From positions 310,001 to 374,000 of the forward strand of contig JAIVFJ010000037.1 in the NCBI GenBank assembly GCA_025765615.1: a stretch of DNA of 64,000 nucleotides, in the 5' to 3' direction. The notes below the pieces were generated by a model. It was given only the letters and a program-made list of their open reading frames with translations, was not told the DNA's origin and did no database searches. Positions 1 through 15,249 of the stretch are shown here, piece after piece. Origin of the DNA: Zopfochytrium polystomum (lineage: Eukaryota; Chytridiomycota; Chytridiomycetes; Chytridiales; Chytridiaceae). Made by a program: the position numbers and the translations under genes. Numbering within the stretch: the stretch's first letter is position 1; every line of letters starts with the position of its first letter.

Positions 1-21
1 ATGTTATAGTACTTCATCCAG

Positions 22-3000
22 TGGCCTTTCTACGACAAGGGCAAGTCACCGAAACGTCCCCCAAATAAGACCAACGGGACAGCGTCAATGGCAGCCGACC
101 CCGACGCCCTCGACGGAGTGGTCGCCGCCATCACCTTCCTCGCGCCTCTCGCCCAGCCCCTCGCCGCCATCTGCCTCGCCACCCTCCTCTCCGCCGCCTT
201 TTCGTCGTCGTTTTCGTCGCCCTCGTCTTCGTCCTTGTCGTGGTGGGCAGCATTCGCAAAGCCACCCTCCAACACCGTCCTCGATGCGCTCACCGCCCGT
301 CTGCGCCGAATTCGCCGCCGCGAGGATGACGAGTCGGCCCCGCTGATCTCGGTAACGCACTCGAATTCGCCAATGTGGAACGCGGAGACGACGTCGACGA
401 CGACGACGACTTTAGCGACGGCCTCTGGTCTCGTGCTTGATGAGAGGGCTCCCTTGCCTGCAGGCTTCGATGTTGCCTTCCCCCGCCCGCTCGCGGCCGC
501 CGGCATCTGCTTATTTGCCGCCCGCATCTCCGCCTTGGCCTACGCAGCTGCCAGCGGCTGCGCTCCTGCTGTTGCGGATCGGAATCACCCATGGGCCGTA
601 GTTGGCTCTGGCCTCGCGTGGGCAAGTATACATATTCTATCTGTCTGTCACTCATCCATTTCCTTTTATACATCCAGACCCTTGGCCTCGTCGCGTACTC
701 CGCTTTCACCCCTGCCGAGGACCACGTCTATCTCTCGGGCGTGCCGCCCCACATTCCACCGCTGGTTCTGCTGTTCCTCGCTACCGCCTTTGGCACTCTA
801 TCTGGCCTCGTCGCGGCACCGATCGTCTCTGGAACCGGTCTCTTGATTGTCCTTGCTGATGTAGCAGCCACGTCGTCTCTCTTGGGACTGGTCGCCTACC
901 AATCGTCCGTAATTAGTGACCATGTCGGGGCCGCTCGCGATGCCTACTACACGTCAAAAAAGCTGCCAATCCCGTCGCGCGAGCCTTCCTGCAATGTTTT
1001 CAGCTACTTCTACTTCGCGTGGATGAACCCCATGATGCGCCAGGGCCAGAGAAAGAATTTGGCGCTGGAGGACATATGGGACCTGGCCGAAAGTGAAAAG
1101 GCCGTTACCGCCGTCGCTAACTTTCAAAAGTGGAAGAGTTCGTCCCACCACCTTGGTCTGGTCTTGCTCATGTCTCAGTGGCGGTCTTTCCTGTACAGCA
1201 GCGCCATGTCCATCGCCTCGACCCTGATGCAGGTCGCCGGTCCGTTCTTTTTGTACATGTGAGTTCTATCACAATTCAATAGCTGGTGCGACCGAGTATT
1301 TCTGAAACAAGCTGCCCAACATAACAGAATTGTCGGCTCAATTATGGATCCTGCGAACAGCTCTCCTATGATCCTGTACGTCTCCGTCTGCTGCCTTCCA
1401 TTGACTGTATTTGTGAAGGGCCTGCTTGACGGTCAAACTTGGCACGAAGGAGTTAAAATTGGCGTCCGTTTGAAAGCTGTCGTTGTGAACGAGGTCTACG
1501 TGAAGAGTCTGCGGCGTGTGGTTACCGTTTCGGCTGCTGCCAACAAAGCGTCCAGTGACTTGTCCGTCGAACGTGGATCCTTCAGTGCTGCGAAATCGCA
1601 AGATGAAGGCAAGGCCAAAGGCGATGACAAAGAGGAAAACGATGCCACCGTTGGGAGAATCGTCACTTTGATGAGCTCGGATGCGGAAAAGATCAAAGAC
1701 TCGCTGCCTTACGTTGTTGACCTCTTGTCCGCCCCCGTCCAAATCATCGTGTCAATCCTCGCGCTACTCCAAGTCATTGGCTGGCCTGCCCTTGCTGGCC
1801 TCACCGTCATGCTTACGACCTTCCCTGCGACGTACTATTTGTCGGAGTGGGCGAACCGTGTGTTTGGGAGGCTCATGGACGCTACCGATCGCAGGACGAA
1901 TATCGTGAATGATTCACTGCAAGGCATTCGCACCATCAAGGTGCGTAGCGCGGAGTCCCTTTTTTGAGGGTCATTTCTTTTTAAATCTCCCGTTTTGAAT
2001 TAATATCGCAGTACTTTGCATGGGAGCGGAGCTTCCTGGAAAAGATTGACGAGGCCCGAGACAAAGAAATGCGATGTTTGATAGACTACTACCTGCAAGG
2101 GGCTACTGCCACGTTTGCGTGGCTTTTCACCCCTATACTTGTGGCTTTTTTCACCCTTTTGACTATCACTGAGGTCGCTGGTCACCAGCTTGATGCAAGG
2201 ATGGTATGTTAATCACCCGCGTTTCATAGTGACCAAAATCGCCATTGTACAGGCGTTTACATGTATTTCACTTTTCTACAATCTCCGCTTTCCTATGGCT
2301 ATACTGCCTAATATGATTGCCGAGGTGTTCCAGCTCAAAGTTGCGGCCACCCGTATCTCTCACTTTCTGAAGCAGGACGAGCTGGAAAAGTACTCTGCAC
2401 TGCCCGAAGAAGTTCCTCTGGACGCGCCAACCGTTGGTGTACGGAGCGGTACGTTTCAGTGGTTCATTGAAGAAGCCGAGGCAACAGTCAAACCGGCTGC
2501 CGACGCCTCCACCGCTCCCGCCCCGTCGGAACAAACAACGCTCTTGAACGGCATGTCCAGCAATGTGTCGTCCACGTTGGCGACTGTAGCCTCGTTCACC
2601 CTCCGCAACATTAACCTCACGTTTCCTGTCGGCGGCCTCACCTCCATATGCGGACCCACTGGAGCTGGAAAATCTTCACTCATTCAAGCACTGCTCGGCG
2701 AAATGAAGCGGCTGTCTGGGCGTGCATATCTTCCGGACCCCCGAAATCCAGTGGCGATCCCTGGCACGAACTTGACGACTGGTACTGCCTACGTCAGCCA
2801 GACATCTTGGCTGCAGAATTCGACAATCCGCGACAATATCCTATTCGGAGAGGCGTATGATGCTCTCCGATACGCGCGTGTTATCAAGGCTTGTGCGCTT
2901 ACTGAAGACTTGACCACCCTCGAGGTTGTTTTGACATTAACTCCCACTATCTTTTTATTTATTCGGGTTGTTTGGGATTGCGTTCTCTGACAAAACTCTG

Positions 3001-5741
3001 ATCGTTACTCAGGCTGGAGACTTGACCGAAATTGGTGAAAAGGGTATCAACCTCAGTGGAGGGCAGAAGCAGCGCGTCTCCTTGGCGCGTGCCGTCTACT
3101 CGCGTGCAGCGTTCATCCTTCTGGATGACCCTCTGTCCTCTGTTGACGCTCCCACTGCTCGGCACGTTTTCGACCAAGCCATTTGTGGTCTTCTCGCAGG
3201 TCGCACACGGATCCTTGTGACCCACCAAACTGCGTTGATAGCCCCTAGGGCGGACTACCTCGTCATTATACGAGCCGGAGAGGTACTCTTTGCGGGCACC
3301 TTCGCAGGAGCACTTGCAACTCTTGGCGTTGACGCCGTGCTGTCACGTGAAGATGTAGATGCCTCGGCAAGCTACTCCTCGATGCAGAACCTGTTGACCA
3401 CGAAAGAGCCAGCTGCAGCTGAAATGAGCAATGATGTGGCGGGAGTTCCCGCCGACTTTTCAACTAGAAAGGACCCCGATGCGGTGCAGCGGCTTGTTCA
3501 AGATGAGGACCGATCCACAGGCGCCGTCAAGCTCTCCAACTATATTGCGTACATTTCAGCCGCAGGCGGCCTCTTCTTTTTGATACTTCTCATCTCGACA
3601 ATGATCGGGGATCGCATGATCTTGTTTGCGACCGACTATTGGGTCAAGTTATGGGCGGAGGCCTACGGCAATGGGACGGGTGTCGAGGACCCTATCGGCG
3701 CGATTTGGTGGAGCAGCGGCGTCGGCGCTTCTGCTTCCGTTGACAGTAGCAGACCCCTGGAGGTTTCGTTCATGCTTCGCATCCCTATGCCGTCTCTTGC
3801 AGCGTTGACGACCGCCAATGATAGCAGTGCGGCGTCGTCTACCGCTGGCGATGACAGCGAGCGCCAAGAAGTGGATACGTGGTACTACATTGTAGGATAT
3901 GGACTCATTAGCACTTCATGGGTAGTTGTGTTTCTAAGCAGTAAGTATCTGGTTTTTGGAGTGGGTTCGTCGTGCTTGGATGCTGACATTCGAAAAATCG
4001 TACAGCCCATGTGGTGCGATGTTTCGGCTCTTACTTTGCATCCAAGAAGTTCAACAAGGCTCTAATGCAAAACATCATGTTTGCCCCTATTCGGTTTTTC
4101 GACACCACACCTATTGGTCGCATATTGAACAGGGCGTCCAAGGACTTGAGCGTGATCGACAAGGACGTCATGCAGTCAATCGACTTTTTCTTGACGAGCG
4201 TGATTGGCGTAATTGCCGTTGCGCTGGTTATTTGCTCAATCACTCCGCTATTCTTAGGTTTCATGGTACCAATGATGTACCTGTACTACCTGGTCGGCAC
4301 TCGGTATCTTGCCACATCGCGCGAGCTGAAACGGCTCGAGTCTGTGACACGCAGCCCAACTTACTCCATGCTCAGCGAGACGCTCACGGGATGCTCGACC
4401 ATTCGCGCGTTTGGTGCAGAGCAGAGATTCATTGAGGAGAATCTGCGCCGTGTGGACGTAAACAGCAGGGCCTACTATTTTTTGTGGTGTTCCAACCGCT
4501 GGCTTGGTGTCCGCATCTCCACCATTGCAGCGGTCACCATTTTTGCAGCGGCTCTAATTGTTGTGCAGACGCGCGACTACATTGGTGCGGGGTTCGCGGG
4601 CCTTGCCCTCACGTGGTCGCTGTCACTCTCCCAGGACCTGGTCTGGCTTATCCGGAGGCACGCCAATATGGAAATGAGCATGAACGCTGTGGAGCGCGTG
4701 AACGAGTACTTGACGCTTCCGCAAGAGGCCGCTATGATTATCCCCACACGCCGGCCGCCATCGTCGTGGCCGAGTGGCGGCGCAATCGAAGTGAAAAACT
4801 TGGAGATGCGCTACGCGCCGGACCTGCCGCCAGTCCTGAAGAATGTGAGCTTCTCGATCAAGGCAGGTGAAAAGGTTGGGATCGTCGGACGAACAGGTGC
4901 GGGCAAGTCGTCGCTCTTGCTGTCCATCTTCCGCATCTTTGAGCCCTCCGCCGGGTCCATCGTTATTGACGGCGTCGACGTGGCGACCATTGGGCTGTTT
5001 GACCTGCGCTCGCGCTTGACCATGATCCCGCAGGATCCCGTGCTCTTTGCCGGCACAATTCGTTCCAACTTGGATCCGTTTAACGAGATCGAGGACGATC
5101 GCATTTGGAGAGCGCTGGAGCGCGTGCGCTTCCTCCAGAGCCTGCAGTCCACGTCAGACGTTGCAGCTGCTTCAGTTACTTTGGCATCGTCGTCGTCCTC
5201 CAGCAGCGGCGCCAGCACCGACGGTGGAGCCGCATTAAAGCGGCCTCGCGGATCGCACGAGGCGACAACCGCGGTTTCGGCGCCAACAACGGGTGTCGGG
5301 AACACAGACGGCGGGCGGGCAGGCATCACGCTGAACGCGGTGTTAACAGAAGGTGGCTCCAACTTTTCACAGGGGCAGCGGCAGCTGCTGTGCCTCGCGC
5401 GCGCGCTGCTCCGGCGCTCGAGGCTGACCATCTTTGACGAGGCGACGGCGTCGGTCGACAATGAGACGGACGCGCTCATCCAGGAGACAATCCGCGGTGA
5501 GGACTTTGCCGGCACCACCGTGCTCTCCATCGCCCACCGCCTTCGCACCATTGCCGACTACGACAAAGTGCTCGTCATCGAGGCCGGCGAGGTCGCCGCG
5601 TTGGGTTCCCCGTACGAGCTCATGACCATGGACCCTGCCGACGGCAGCGCTATTTTCCGCAAGATGTGCGAACAGTCGGGTGAGTTTGAAGAGCTGCTCG
5701 CCATAGCAAAGAGGGCTGAAGGCGTTGCGGACGACTGCTGA
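22..5741 (+). CDS. ABCC/MRP-type ABC transporter (5' partial)
   Basis: Full-size ABC exporter expected to move amphipathic anions, conjugates or drugs across a membrane (ABCC family knowledge; the substrate is not visible). Proposed exons are 22-621, 678-1258, 1328-1940, 2012-2203, 2253-2924, 3013-3940 and 4006-5741, about 1,773 residues. CAG at 19-21 looks like an acceptor, so the true start lies left of the window. Order: N-terminal membrane segments, TMD1, NBD1 (Walker A GPTGAGKSS near residue 795, signature LSGGQ near 899, Walker B ILLDDPLSSVDA), TMD2, NBD2 (Walker A GRTGAGKSS near 1488, signature FSQGQ near 1648, Walker B LTIFDEATASVD). Both ATP sites look competent. Oddities are a GC-AG first intron and a Ser/Thr/Gly-rich insert of about 60 residues in NBD2 before the signature. 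The family call is firm; exon 1 is least certain. Confidence 0.92.
622..677 (+). other. GC-AG intron in the ABC transporter gene
   Basis: The coding phase across this intron works only if it begins with GCAAGT at 622 and ends with CAG at 677. That joins frame 1 (ending ...GLAW) to frame 3 (starting TLGLVAY) in phase 0. The nearby GTATAC at 626 would put exon 2 out of frame. GCAAGT is the standard donor of the minor GC-AG class. The intron is 56 nt, in line with the others in this gene. Confidence 0.65.
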
Positions 5742-6537
5742 TTTATGGCGGGGATTGGCGGTCGGTCGAGTTGGGGAGGAAATCCTGTATTTTTGTTTCT
5801 GCCTCGGGGGGCCGCGCCAATTTTCAGTTCTCTTTTGGTTTTCTTGTTTTGTTGTTTGAGGGTAAACGACTTTTCCAAAACGCGTAGTGTTACTCATGCT
5901 CGCAAAACTAAAGACATTTTTCGTGGACGCAAAACCGAAAACCTCAACAAACAAAAAAAAAAAAAAAAAAAAGGCGTCCCGTTGGAACTACCTCGAAATA
6001 TTTACCAAAAACGAGAAAACCTTTCGTGTATCCGAAACTTCGCCAGTGTACCCGGAATCGCAGGAATGGACCAAGCCACGACATCAAAGTCGGCTTCCCC
6101 GCCGTCGCCCAACCCTCCTCACGTCCCCGCCGTGCTCCTTTCCCCCACCGCCTCCATCTACCCAACTCCCCGATTGTTGAACCGTGATTGGTTGATATCG
6201 AGGCGAAACCAGCACGGCGACAATTGACTTGAAACATCGAAAGATGCTGACCATTCCCTCCCGCATTATCTTCTTCCTCTTCCAGCCACCCACCGCCAAA
6301 GTGGGCTTGTTAGGCTTCCTCATGAAAATGGGATTTCGCCGATCCATCGCAGCCTTACGACAGTTTGTTCACCGCTGAGGCAGCCAGCGACTGCGATGGT
6401 TGACGGCAACTGCTGAAGATACCGTCGAAGGTACGAGCAATACTAACTATTTGCCTAGTTTTATGATGACACACGTCCTAGTAACTCACAAACTCGTTGC
6501 CTTCCCTTATCCCTCTTCTTTTTCTTTTCGCAGTCGA
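5742..6537. other. Convergent intergenic region, no gene seen
   Basis: This is the 3' flank of the ABC transporter, which faces the 3' end of the calcineurin gene. It has T-rich stretches after the stop codon and an A-homopolymer of about 20 bases around 5951-5971. Short ORFs on both strands are low-complexity and show no family resemblance. A relic of an NLR-like gene follows directly. Confidence 0.6.
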
Positions 6538-6690
6538 GAGCACTGAATATCTGATAAAACGCCATGTGAGGAATCTTGGAATCCACAGGAATCATCTGAA
6601 AGTTCCCAAGTGCTTTGGATGCTTGCTTGAGTCCATCAATGTTGGAGCTATTATGGTTCAACATTCTGCTGGTGAATGAAAAAATTGAAC
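6538..6690 (-). pseudogene. Fragment of a TIR/NB-ARC/TPR-family gene
   Basis: About 150 bp closely match the start of the NB-ARC-encoding exon of the intact gene at 40.3-43.7 kb. The minus-strand peptide keeps DGLKQAS, the MIPVD block and the HMAFYQI block, in the same order and spacing. Similarity extends past the exon's 5' boundary into the intron (T-run, then a near-identical CAG acceptor), so this is a genomic duplication and not a retrocopy. Similarity stops after the residues matching LSALYP; no P-loop, TIR or TPR follows. It lies between two unrelated convergent genes. Best read as a non-functional relic of a formerly multi-copy family. Confidence 0.75.
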
Positions 6691-6784
6691 GAAAGAAACA
6701 CCTCATTAGACAGCATAATCGGAGTCCGTCTCAGCTCTCAGAGAGCCGGTGTAGGAGCTTATGAGTGCTCATTTATTACAGAAA

Positions 6785-9324
<2,540 letters not shown>

Positions 9325-9530
9325 TGTGGATGGAATCGCGACAGGGCCGTCTTCGCGTTTCGACCGAGTCACTTTTGGGCGTGGCCACAACGGTCTACTT
9401 TGCGCTGTGCTATAACGCCACCACAAATTCTGCTGTGTGTCAAGGACCAGCGCTTCCAGCCACTGACTCAAGTGAGCATATCCACCGGTATATTCAACAA
9501 ATGGAAGACCAAAAGTGCAAATTGTAAGTC

Positions 9531-12500
9531 TCAATCACCCCGGCGCCCACCCAAAAACGAACTGAACCGCATCATGCCCCTCGCTCCAAACCCACTGGCA
9601 CCGGCAGAAACCGCGCTCTCCGCATCCTTGCCCCCCACCTCGACAAAGTCCGCTCCCCCGTCCAACGCCGCGTCGTCGACCAACTCGTAATCCCGCATGT
9701 GATTCAGAACGACGGCGGCCGTGTCGATCTTTGCGTCGGCGGCCGACGCCGACGCCTCCGGCAGCATCTCGCGGTACGAGCACGCCCGCCACTCCTCAAT
9801 CTCCTGCAGCACCGTGTGGATCTCGTGGAACTTCAGAAAGTTGACGTCCCGATTCGTGGACGACATGGACGCGCTGCTGTCCTCGCCGTCTTCGTTGTCG
9901 GAGTCGTCGTCGGCGCCCGATGCTGAGTTGTCACCTGTTTCACCGGACGGCGCTGGCGACGGCCGGCCGTTGCGGGCCCATCGGTCGCGGTCTCTCTGAG
10001 GAGAGCTTGTTCGGCTGGTAGGCGTAGTCGGGGAAGGCGTCGATGTGTACTGCGAGGATGAAGTCGGGCTGTGGAAGAGGGCTTCGTCGTCGGGTGGAAG
10101 ATCGGCGACGTAAACTGGGTCGTCTTCGTGGATTTCAATTAAATCGTGCATGTATGCCGCTATTGATGGATGATGGAGATTATAGGTTCATGAGATTGGA
10201 CATAAAGGACATTTCCATCAAATACAAACCAAAAAAGGGAATCGCAGGAGGTTTTGTCGCCTTGAGAGCTGTCCAGTATGCAGCATAGCCGTCTTCAGGG
10301 TTCATCAATTCTTCCATAGAGCGGAAAGTTTCCAAATACTTTGCTGGAACCGCCTCCCAAGCCGGCGAAAGTTTATGAACAGCCGGCCGCTTTAATCCGT
10401 GCATAACAGCGAAAAGGGTATTGTAATTGTTCAATTCTCGGCAAATCTAGGATTAAAGAGTGCAATTTGCGTTCATAAAGGCCCAAGCACGGCGACGGTA
10501 AGAGTAACGAACCTTTGCAATTTTAATGAACCGCCGAATAGCCTTTGTTCGCTTCTTGACATTATCCTCCTTGACAATCAGCGTCGCACAGTAGGCTGAG
10601 ACCAGCCTGAACCACGAAACATAGTCCATGATAGCTTTAAATGCAGCGCTTTCTCGCAGGTCAGCAGCTTGGAGGGGCATCTGGAGAAGGTGTAGGTATG
10701 CGTCGGGTCTGATCTGTCGGAACAAGTGACTATCGATCAAAGTAAGCTGCTCAGCAAACGCTTCGGCCTCCCAGCGCAAGGCCCAAGGTTTGAAGGCCTC
10801 GGAGGGCGCGGCACGGCGATTCGAAAACGGCGGGATGTACTGGGTCATGTACCATGACAGTCTCTATGATATAAAGCGCAGGAAGGTGCTTAAGTCGCCG
10901 AATCATTGAATCCGGTGGCAAATTACTTACAGACTCGCGTATGGCCTGCGTCATTTTTTGGCCGTCTCCAAAGCTCGTCTCGCTCACGTCCGCGACAAAG
11001 TTTACAAGCTCCTCCAGCAGCTGCGGGTCGTTGTGGAAGTCGTACCAATGGTGTTTGATCCAAAGAAGGATGCATCGGATGGAGCGAACTCGGAAAAGGC
11101 GACGGTGGCGTTTGAGGAAAGCTTCTTGTTGCGGTGTCGCATCCTCGTCAGCCTCCACGTTGTACCATTCGATCAAGGACGTCAAAACTTCGGACGCCGG
11201 CATGAAGAATCGATATGTTGACAGGAAAACAGAGGCATAGCTGTCATCTGGAAGCTTCTTTAGGACTTGACTGATAAATCGAACAAGTAACAAATTAGGG
11301 TCGACCTTGATTGAGCGGAAAAATGAGTGCGTCCACTAATGCTTCCGACGGCCCTGCGGTAACCAATTTCGAGCCGGCTTCTCGAGTTCTGTACTTGACC
11401 GTTGGTAGCGGGCCATCTGGGGAAGGTTTTGTTCAAAAAAAAACACATTGGGTTTGAAATCGGCCGCTCACCACTGAATTTTTCAAGAATACGGTACTTA
11501 ATTTCATCGTTTGGAACGTGCTCTAAGAAAAAGCCGCGATGAGCGAGGGTGCAACCTCACCAAGTTCCCATTCATCGTACCGTAGGGAGGTTTCTCGGGT
11601 GGTGGACTGAGCTGCCAGACTGTTTTCGCAATCTCATAGCATCGCGCAGCCCAAATCATTTGTTCCAATGTGGCTGTCCTCATTCATTAACGAATTTTTT
11701 ACATGAAGCTTTCGATGCCTTACATTGTGCCTTGTCTTTGACGCTAAAGATCGTGCGAAGATGAATTTCCTCCGGAAAAATATTCTCTTCTCGCAGGTCA
11801 CTTAGATTGGATAGTTTCGCTGAATCTGAGAAATATGAGAATTCGGGACATGCAGACGACAATGCATACCCTTTTTGTCCTTTGGCTCCGGGCTGTCGCT
11901 CGGAGGAGCGGTGCTAATGTGCGAGACAGATGGGGGTTTTTTGACCTTTCGAGAGCCGACGACGCCAACCACCCCTTGGCCCGTTGGGGAGGGCTGTCGG
12001 TTCACGCCAACCGCAACGTCTGTCGAAGCAATAGAAGCCGAGTCGGACATGTGCCACGGGCCGCCTGTTTCGCTAAGGCCTGACGCCCGACGATCCTGGA
12101 AGTCAGCACTGCCCGCGTTACCGCCCTCGCCGCTCGCCCCTGCCACGGCCAACGTTGCACCATCGGTCGCCAACATGGCCGACAACATCGGTACGTCCGG
12201 TCCCGAGCCATCGGCAATCCCGCCGCTGCTGCCGCCGCTGCGGCGTTTCGCGCCAGCGAGCCCGAACAGGTCCGGCGACTGTTGCAGCCGATGCAACGAC
12301 CCAGCGGACCCGTCCATTCTTCGTTCGCCGGCGAGCGACGGGGTGGACACCGACAGGGACTGCGACTTGGACATCCGCAGTCCGCCAGCGCCAAGGCCAC
12401 CCTGGTCAGCCGCAGCGACCTTCGGCAGGTCGCCGAGCGACGTTGACATCGGGCTCCGCCGGCTCGCCCGCAGGTCGCCGAACGATCCCGACGCCCCTGA

Positions 12501-13613
12501 CCCGCTGAGCGGTCGCTCGCCGCCCCTGTTTGGCTGCGACGACGGTGGCGGCGGCCCGCGCAGCACGATGCCGTCTATCTCCATGTCCTCCGCGGTCATC
12601 ATGCTCACGCGCTTCCGCACCACCGCCGCTCTCCGCGCCGACGCCGCCGTCGTCAGCGTCCCGTCGCCGTTGTCGATGACCGCCGTTGGCTCCGCAGCGC
12701 CGTCCCCTTCCTCGTCGCCCGCGGCCTCGGCGATCGTGGGGTTGGAGCGCGAAATGGGCATTCGCGACGCGCGGGCGGCCGCGGAGGCGGCGGTGTCTGC
12801 CGAAATGCTGCGGACGCGGGACATTGAGACGGCGGCGACGATTGCCGGAGTCGCGTAAGCGGCGGGGTTCGTGTCGATGCCGCTAACGGGTGACGAGACG
12901 CCTGCAATGGCGGCTGCTGCCACGGACGGGCTGATGATGGCGGAAGTGGCATCCGATCGGCGTTTGCGGCTCGCCTTGCCAGCGCGTTTGGCGATGCTTT
13001 CGGCCTCGCTGGCGAGCTGACGTAGCCTGAGATCGCGACTGAGTCATGACCGATTGGTGAGAGGGGTGAGCTGGATGGCGACTTTTTCGGCGAGGGATAG
13101 CGGGGAGCGTTGATCCTCGGGGTCGTGTTGTGACGAGTTGGATCGCGAACGGTTGTGAGCAAGGTGTCGAGCAGAAGCGGCAGCAATCATTGGAGAGGGT
13201 CGGAGTGGGGAAGACCCCGGGATGTCTTTGACGACGCGACGACCATTCTCACAGTGGCTGCATTTGACGCAGGCCGGGCACGGTTGGAACGATCGAATAA
13301 TCTCTTGGGGGTGGCTGACCGTGGCCGCGGTGGTGGCGAGGCAGTTCGACGGGATCGTCACACCGCCTGCGTCGGAGGACGAGGGGCTGGAGGTTGCGGT
13401 TGCAGCAGTTAAGGCGGCGGCGGCGGCGGTAAGTGAGGCGAGGGTGTGGACAAATCCGATACCGCCGCAGTCAGTGCAGCGCGTGGTAATGACGACGGGT
13501 CCCCCGTTATGCGCCTCGTTGGTTCCGCTGCGTGATCGAGCGGCCGTGGGTGGGTGAAGGACGGGCGCCGCAGGTGGTGGGGGCAAGGGCGGCGGCCCCG
13601 TCAGTTTTCGCAT
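9531..13613 (-). CDS. Ras-family guanine nucleotide exchange factor (CDC25/RasGEF)
   Basis: Catalyses GDP release from a Ras-like GTPase. Main coding blocks (minus): 13613-11870, 11825-11724, 11673-11561, 11520-11472, 11416-10931, 10863-10513, 10446 to about 10190, and 10159-9531. The N-terminus has paired CxxC motifs (CTDCGGIGFVH; CPACVKCSHC) that could bind Zn, then a long Ser/Pro/Gly-rich disordered part. Next come a RasGEF_N module (STYRFFMPASEVL) and the CDC25 core: ALRWEAEAFAEQLTLIDSHL, AYCATLIVKE with RTKAIRRFIKIAK, CRELNNYNTLFAV, LKRPAVHKL and PFFGLYL. A C-terminal block, NFLKFHEIHTVLQEIEEW, follows an inserted acidic/Ser-rich loop. Trouble spots are an in-frame TGA at 13044-13046, a surplus base near 11305 and an unresolved phase at about 10160-10190. 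The family call is firm; the exact model is not. The stop is about 200 bp from the calcineurin start. Confidence 0.85.
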
Positions 13614-15249
13614 GGCCTTCTCAAAAACAAAAACGAGGTTTTCTATTTGTGGAAACGTTCCTTCCGTTTTATTTTGAATTCGTCAGGCACCACTAAACCA
13701 TTTCGGAGTGGGGCTGCGAAACAAGTTTTTGTGATTTTGATAGACCATCCCCTGACGGAAATAACGACCAATTAATATGGAGATAGACTTTTCTCTGCTT
13801 GAAAAGGTGCTGTCGCTGAAACTCCAAACAGTAACACGGGAAATGGTGATGGATTGAGTCTACTCCCTCAATGTTTCGGCAACTATTTGTGTAACGCTTG
13901 CCGCTGATTTCTTCTTAAACAGCAAATGATCCGAGAAGGAGTTGCCTGTCAAGGGAACTGGCGCTTGACCAGTTGACTCTGCGTTCCTAAATGTTGTTTT
14001 TTGTGATTGTTGTGCGCCTGTTTGCGTTGTAGCCGTACTTGTCAACTTTGGGCGTCAAACGATTTGGGTTCGTGTGGACCTTTCGGAGCGCTTGAGGATC
14101 CGGTAAGAATATCGAGCAGATCCGATTTTTTGGAGTCTTACTGTGTATCGATCAAGATGGCGATCCGCAAACAGCGCAGGAATCGTTGTCGGCAGAGAGT
14201 TTGCAGAGCCAGGTCATGGGCCATCGTCATTCCAGTTCATATGTTTCCACAACATCTGCTATTTCATCGCCGCCATTTTGATCGCTGCCGACACGAAGGC
14301 TTCGCCGAACGGTCCAAGAGCGGCGGGCTGTCGCGATCAAATTCGATCTCCGACCTCAGAAAGTTTGACAATTGCGGATCGTGCTGTCTCTGTCTCATTT
14401 CTCCATTTTCCTCTGTCTCTCTCCCTATCCCCCAACAAACTCTTTCCGGAGAACAGGTGAGTGAACAACCCCATGGCGCGTTCCCCTCGTGAGATATGCC
14501 TATTCCTGTCGTGTCCATTCCATCCCTACATCGAAGACAATCTCGAGGCTGGAGGCCTGGACGTCGCAAATCTGAGCGTCTGGATTGCGGTAGCGGCAGT
14601 GGCCGCTGCCATTCCAAGTGTTCGCAGCCGATTCTGGACTCCATCAACCACGCTGATCTCCCCGCCGCCGCCGCGGCCTTAGGCTGGGACAGCGTCAGAA
14701 ATCGATTATCCCAACATCATCACGGTCGATGGCCGCCGCTGGAGCGGTCTGCGGCCGGGACAGCGTCGGAGACTTCCGAAGTCATCGCCGAAACCTTTGC
14801 CACGACAACGCCTTTTCGATTCCACACCACCAACTATCCGCCGCAACAGTAAGCCTGTATTACGCCATTACAATCAACCCCGCCGCTACCGTGGCCTTCG
14901 GAAACGACTTTTCCGAGGCTTGGAACCTGCCCAAATCTTGATCACGTGACCGCCCAGAATCCACACTTCAATCGCGCCGTTTGCAGAACAGCCCTACGAG
15001 CCGGACTGCTGCACTCGCGGGCGCTAACGCAGCAATAACTCTCTCCCTCTCTCTCTCTCTCTCCCTCTCTATATCGCTATCTCTATCTCTCTCTGCTTCC
15101 CTTTTCTTGCTCGTTACGAGAGCTTTAACTTGGGTTTCTTTGGGAGTGCTTGCTAAGTCTAATCAGGTTATCAACACGGAAACCTACTTCCACATCGTTA
15201 AACTTCGTCACGTAACGGCTGAGAGGGAGTTATACCAACAACAACTCAA
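13614..15249. other. Region without a confidently assignable gene
   Basis: Upstream flank of the RasGEF gene. Open stretches on both strands compete. A possible plus-strand exon ends at a good donor (CAG/GTGAGT) at 14456/14457. Another open plus-strand block lies at about 14545-14850, with alternative frames of similar quality and a following GTAAGC donor. CT-rich microsatellite sequence occupies about 15040-15095. I could not chain these into a convincing protein and recognise no domain. Confidence 0.4.
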
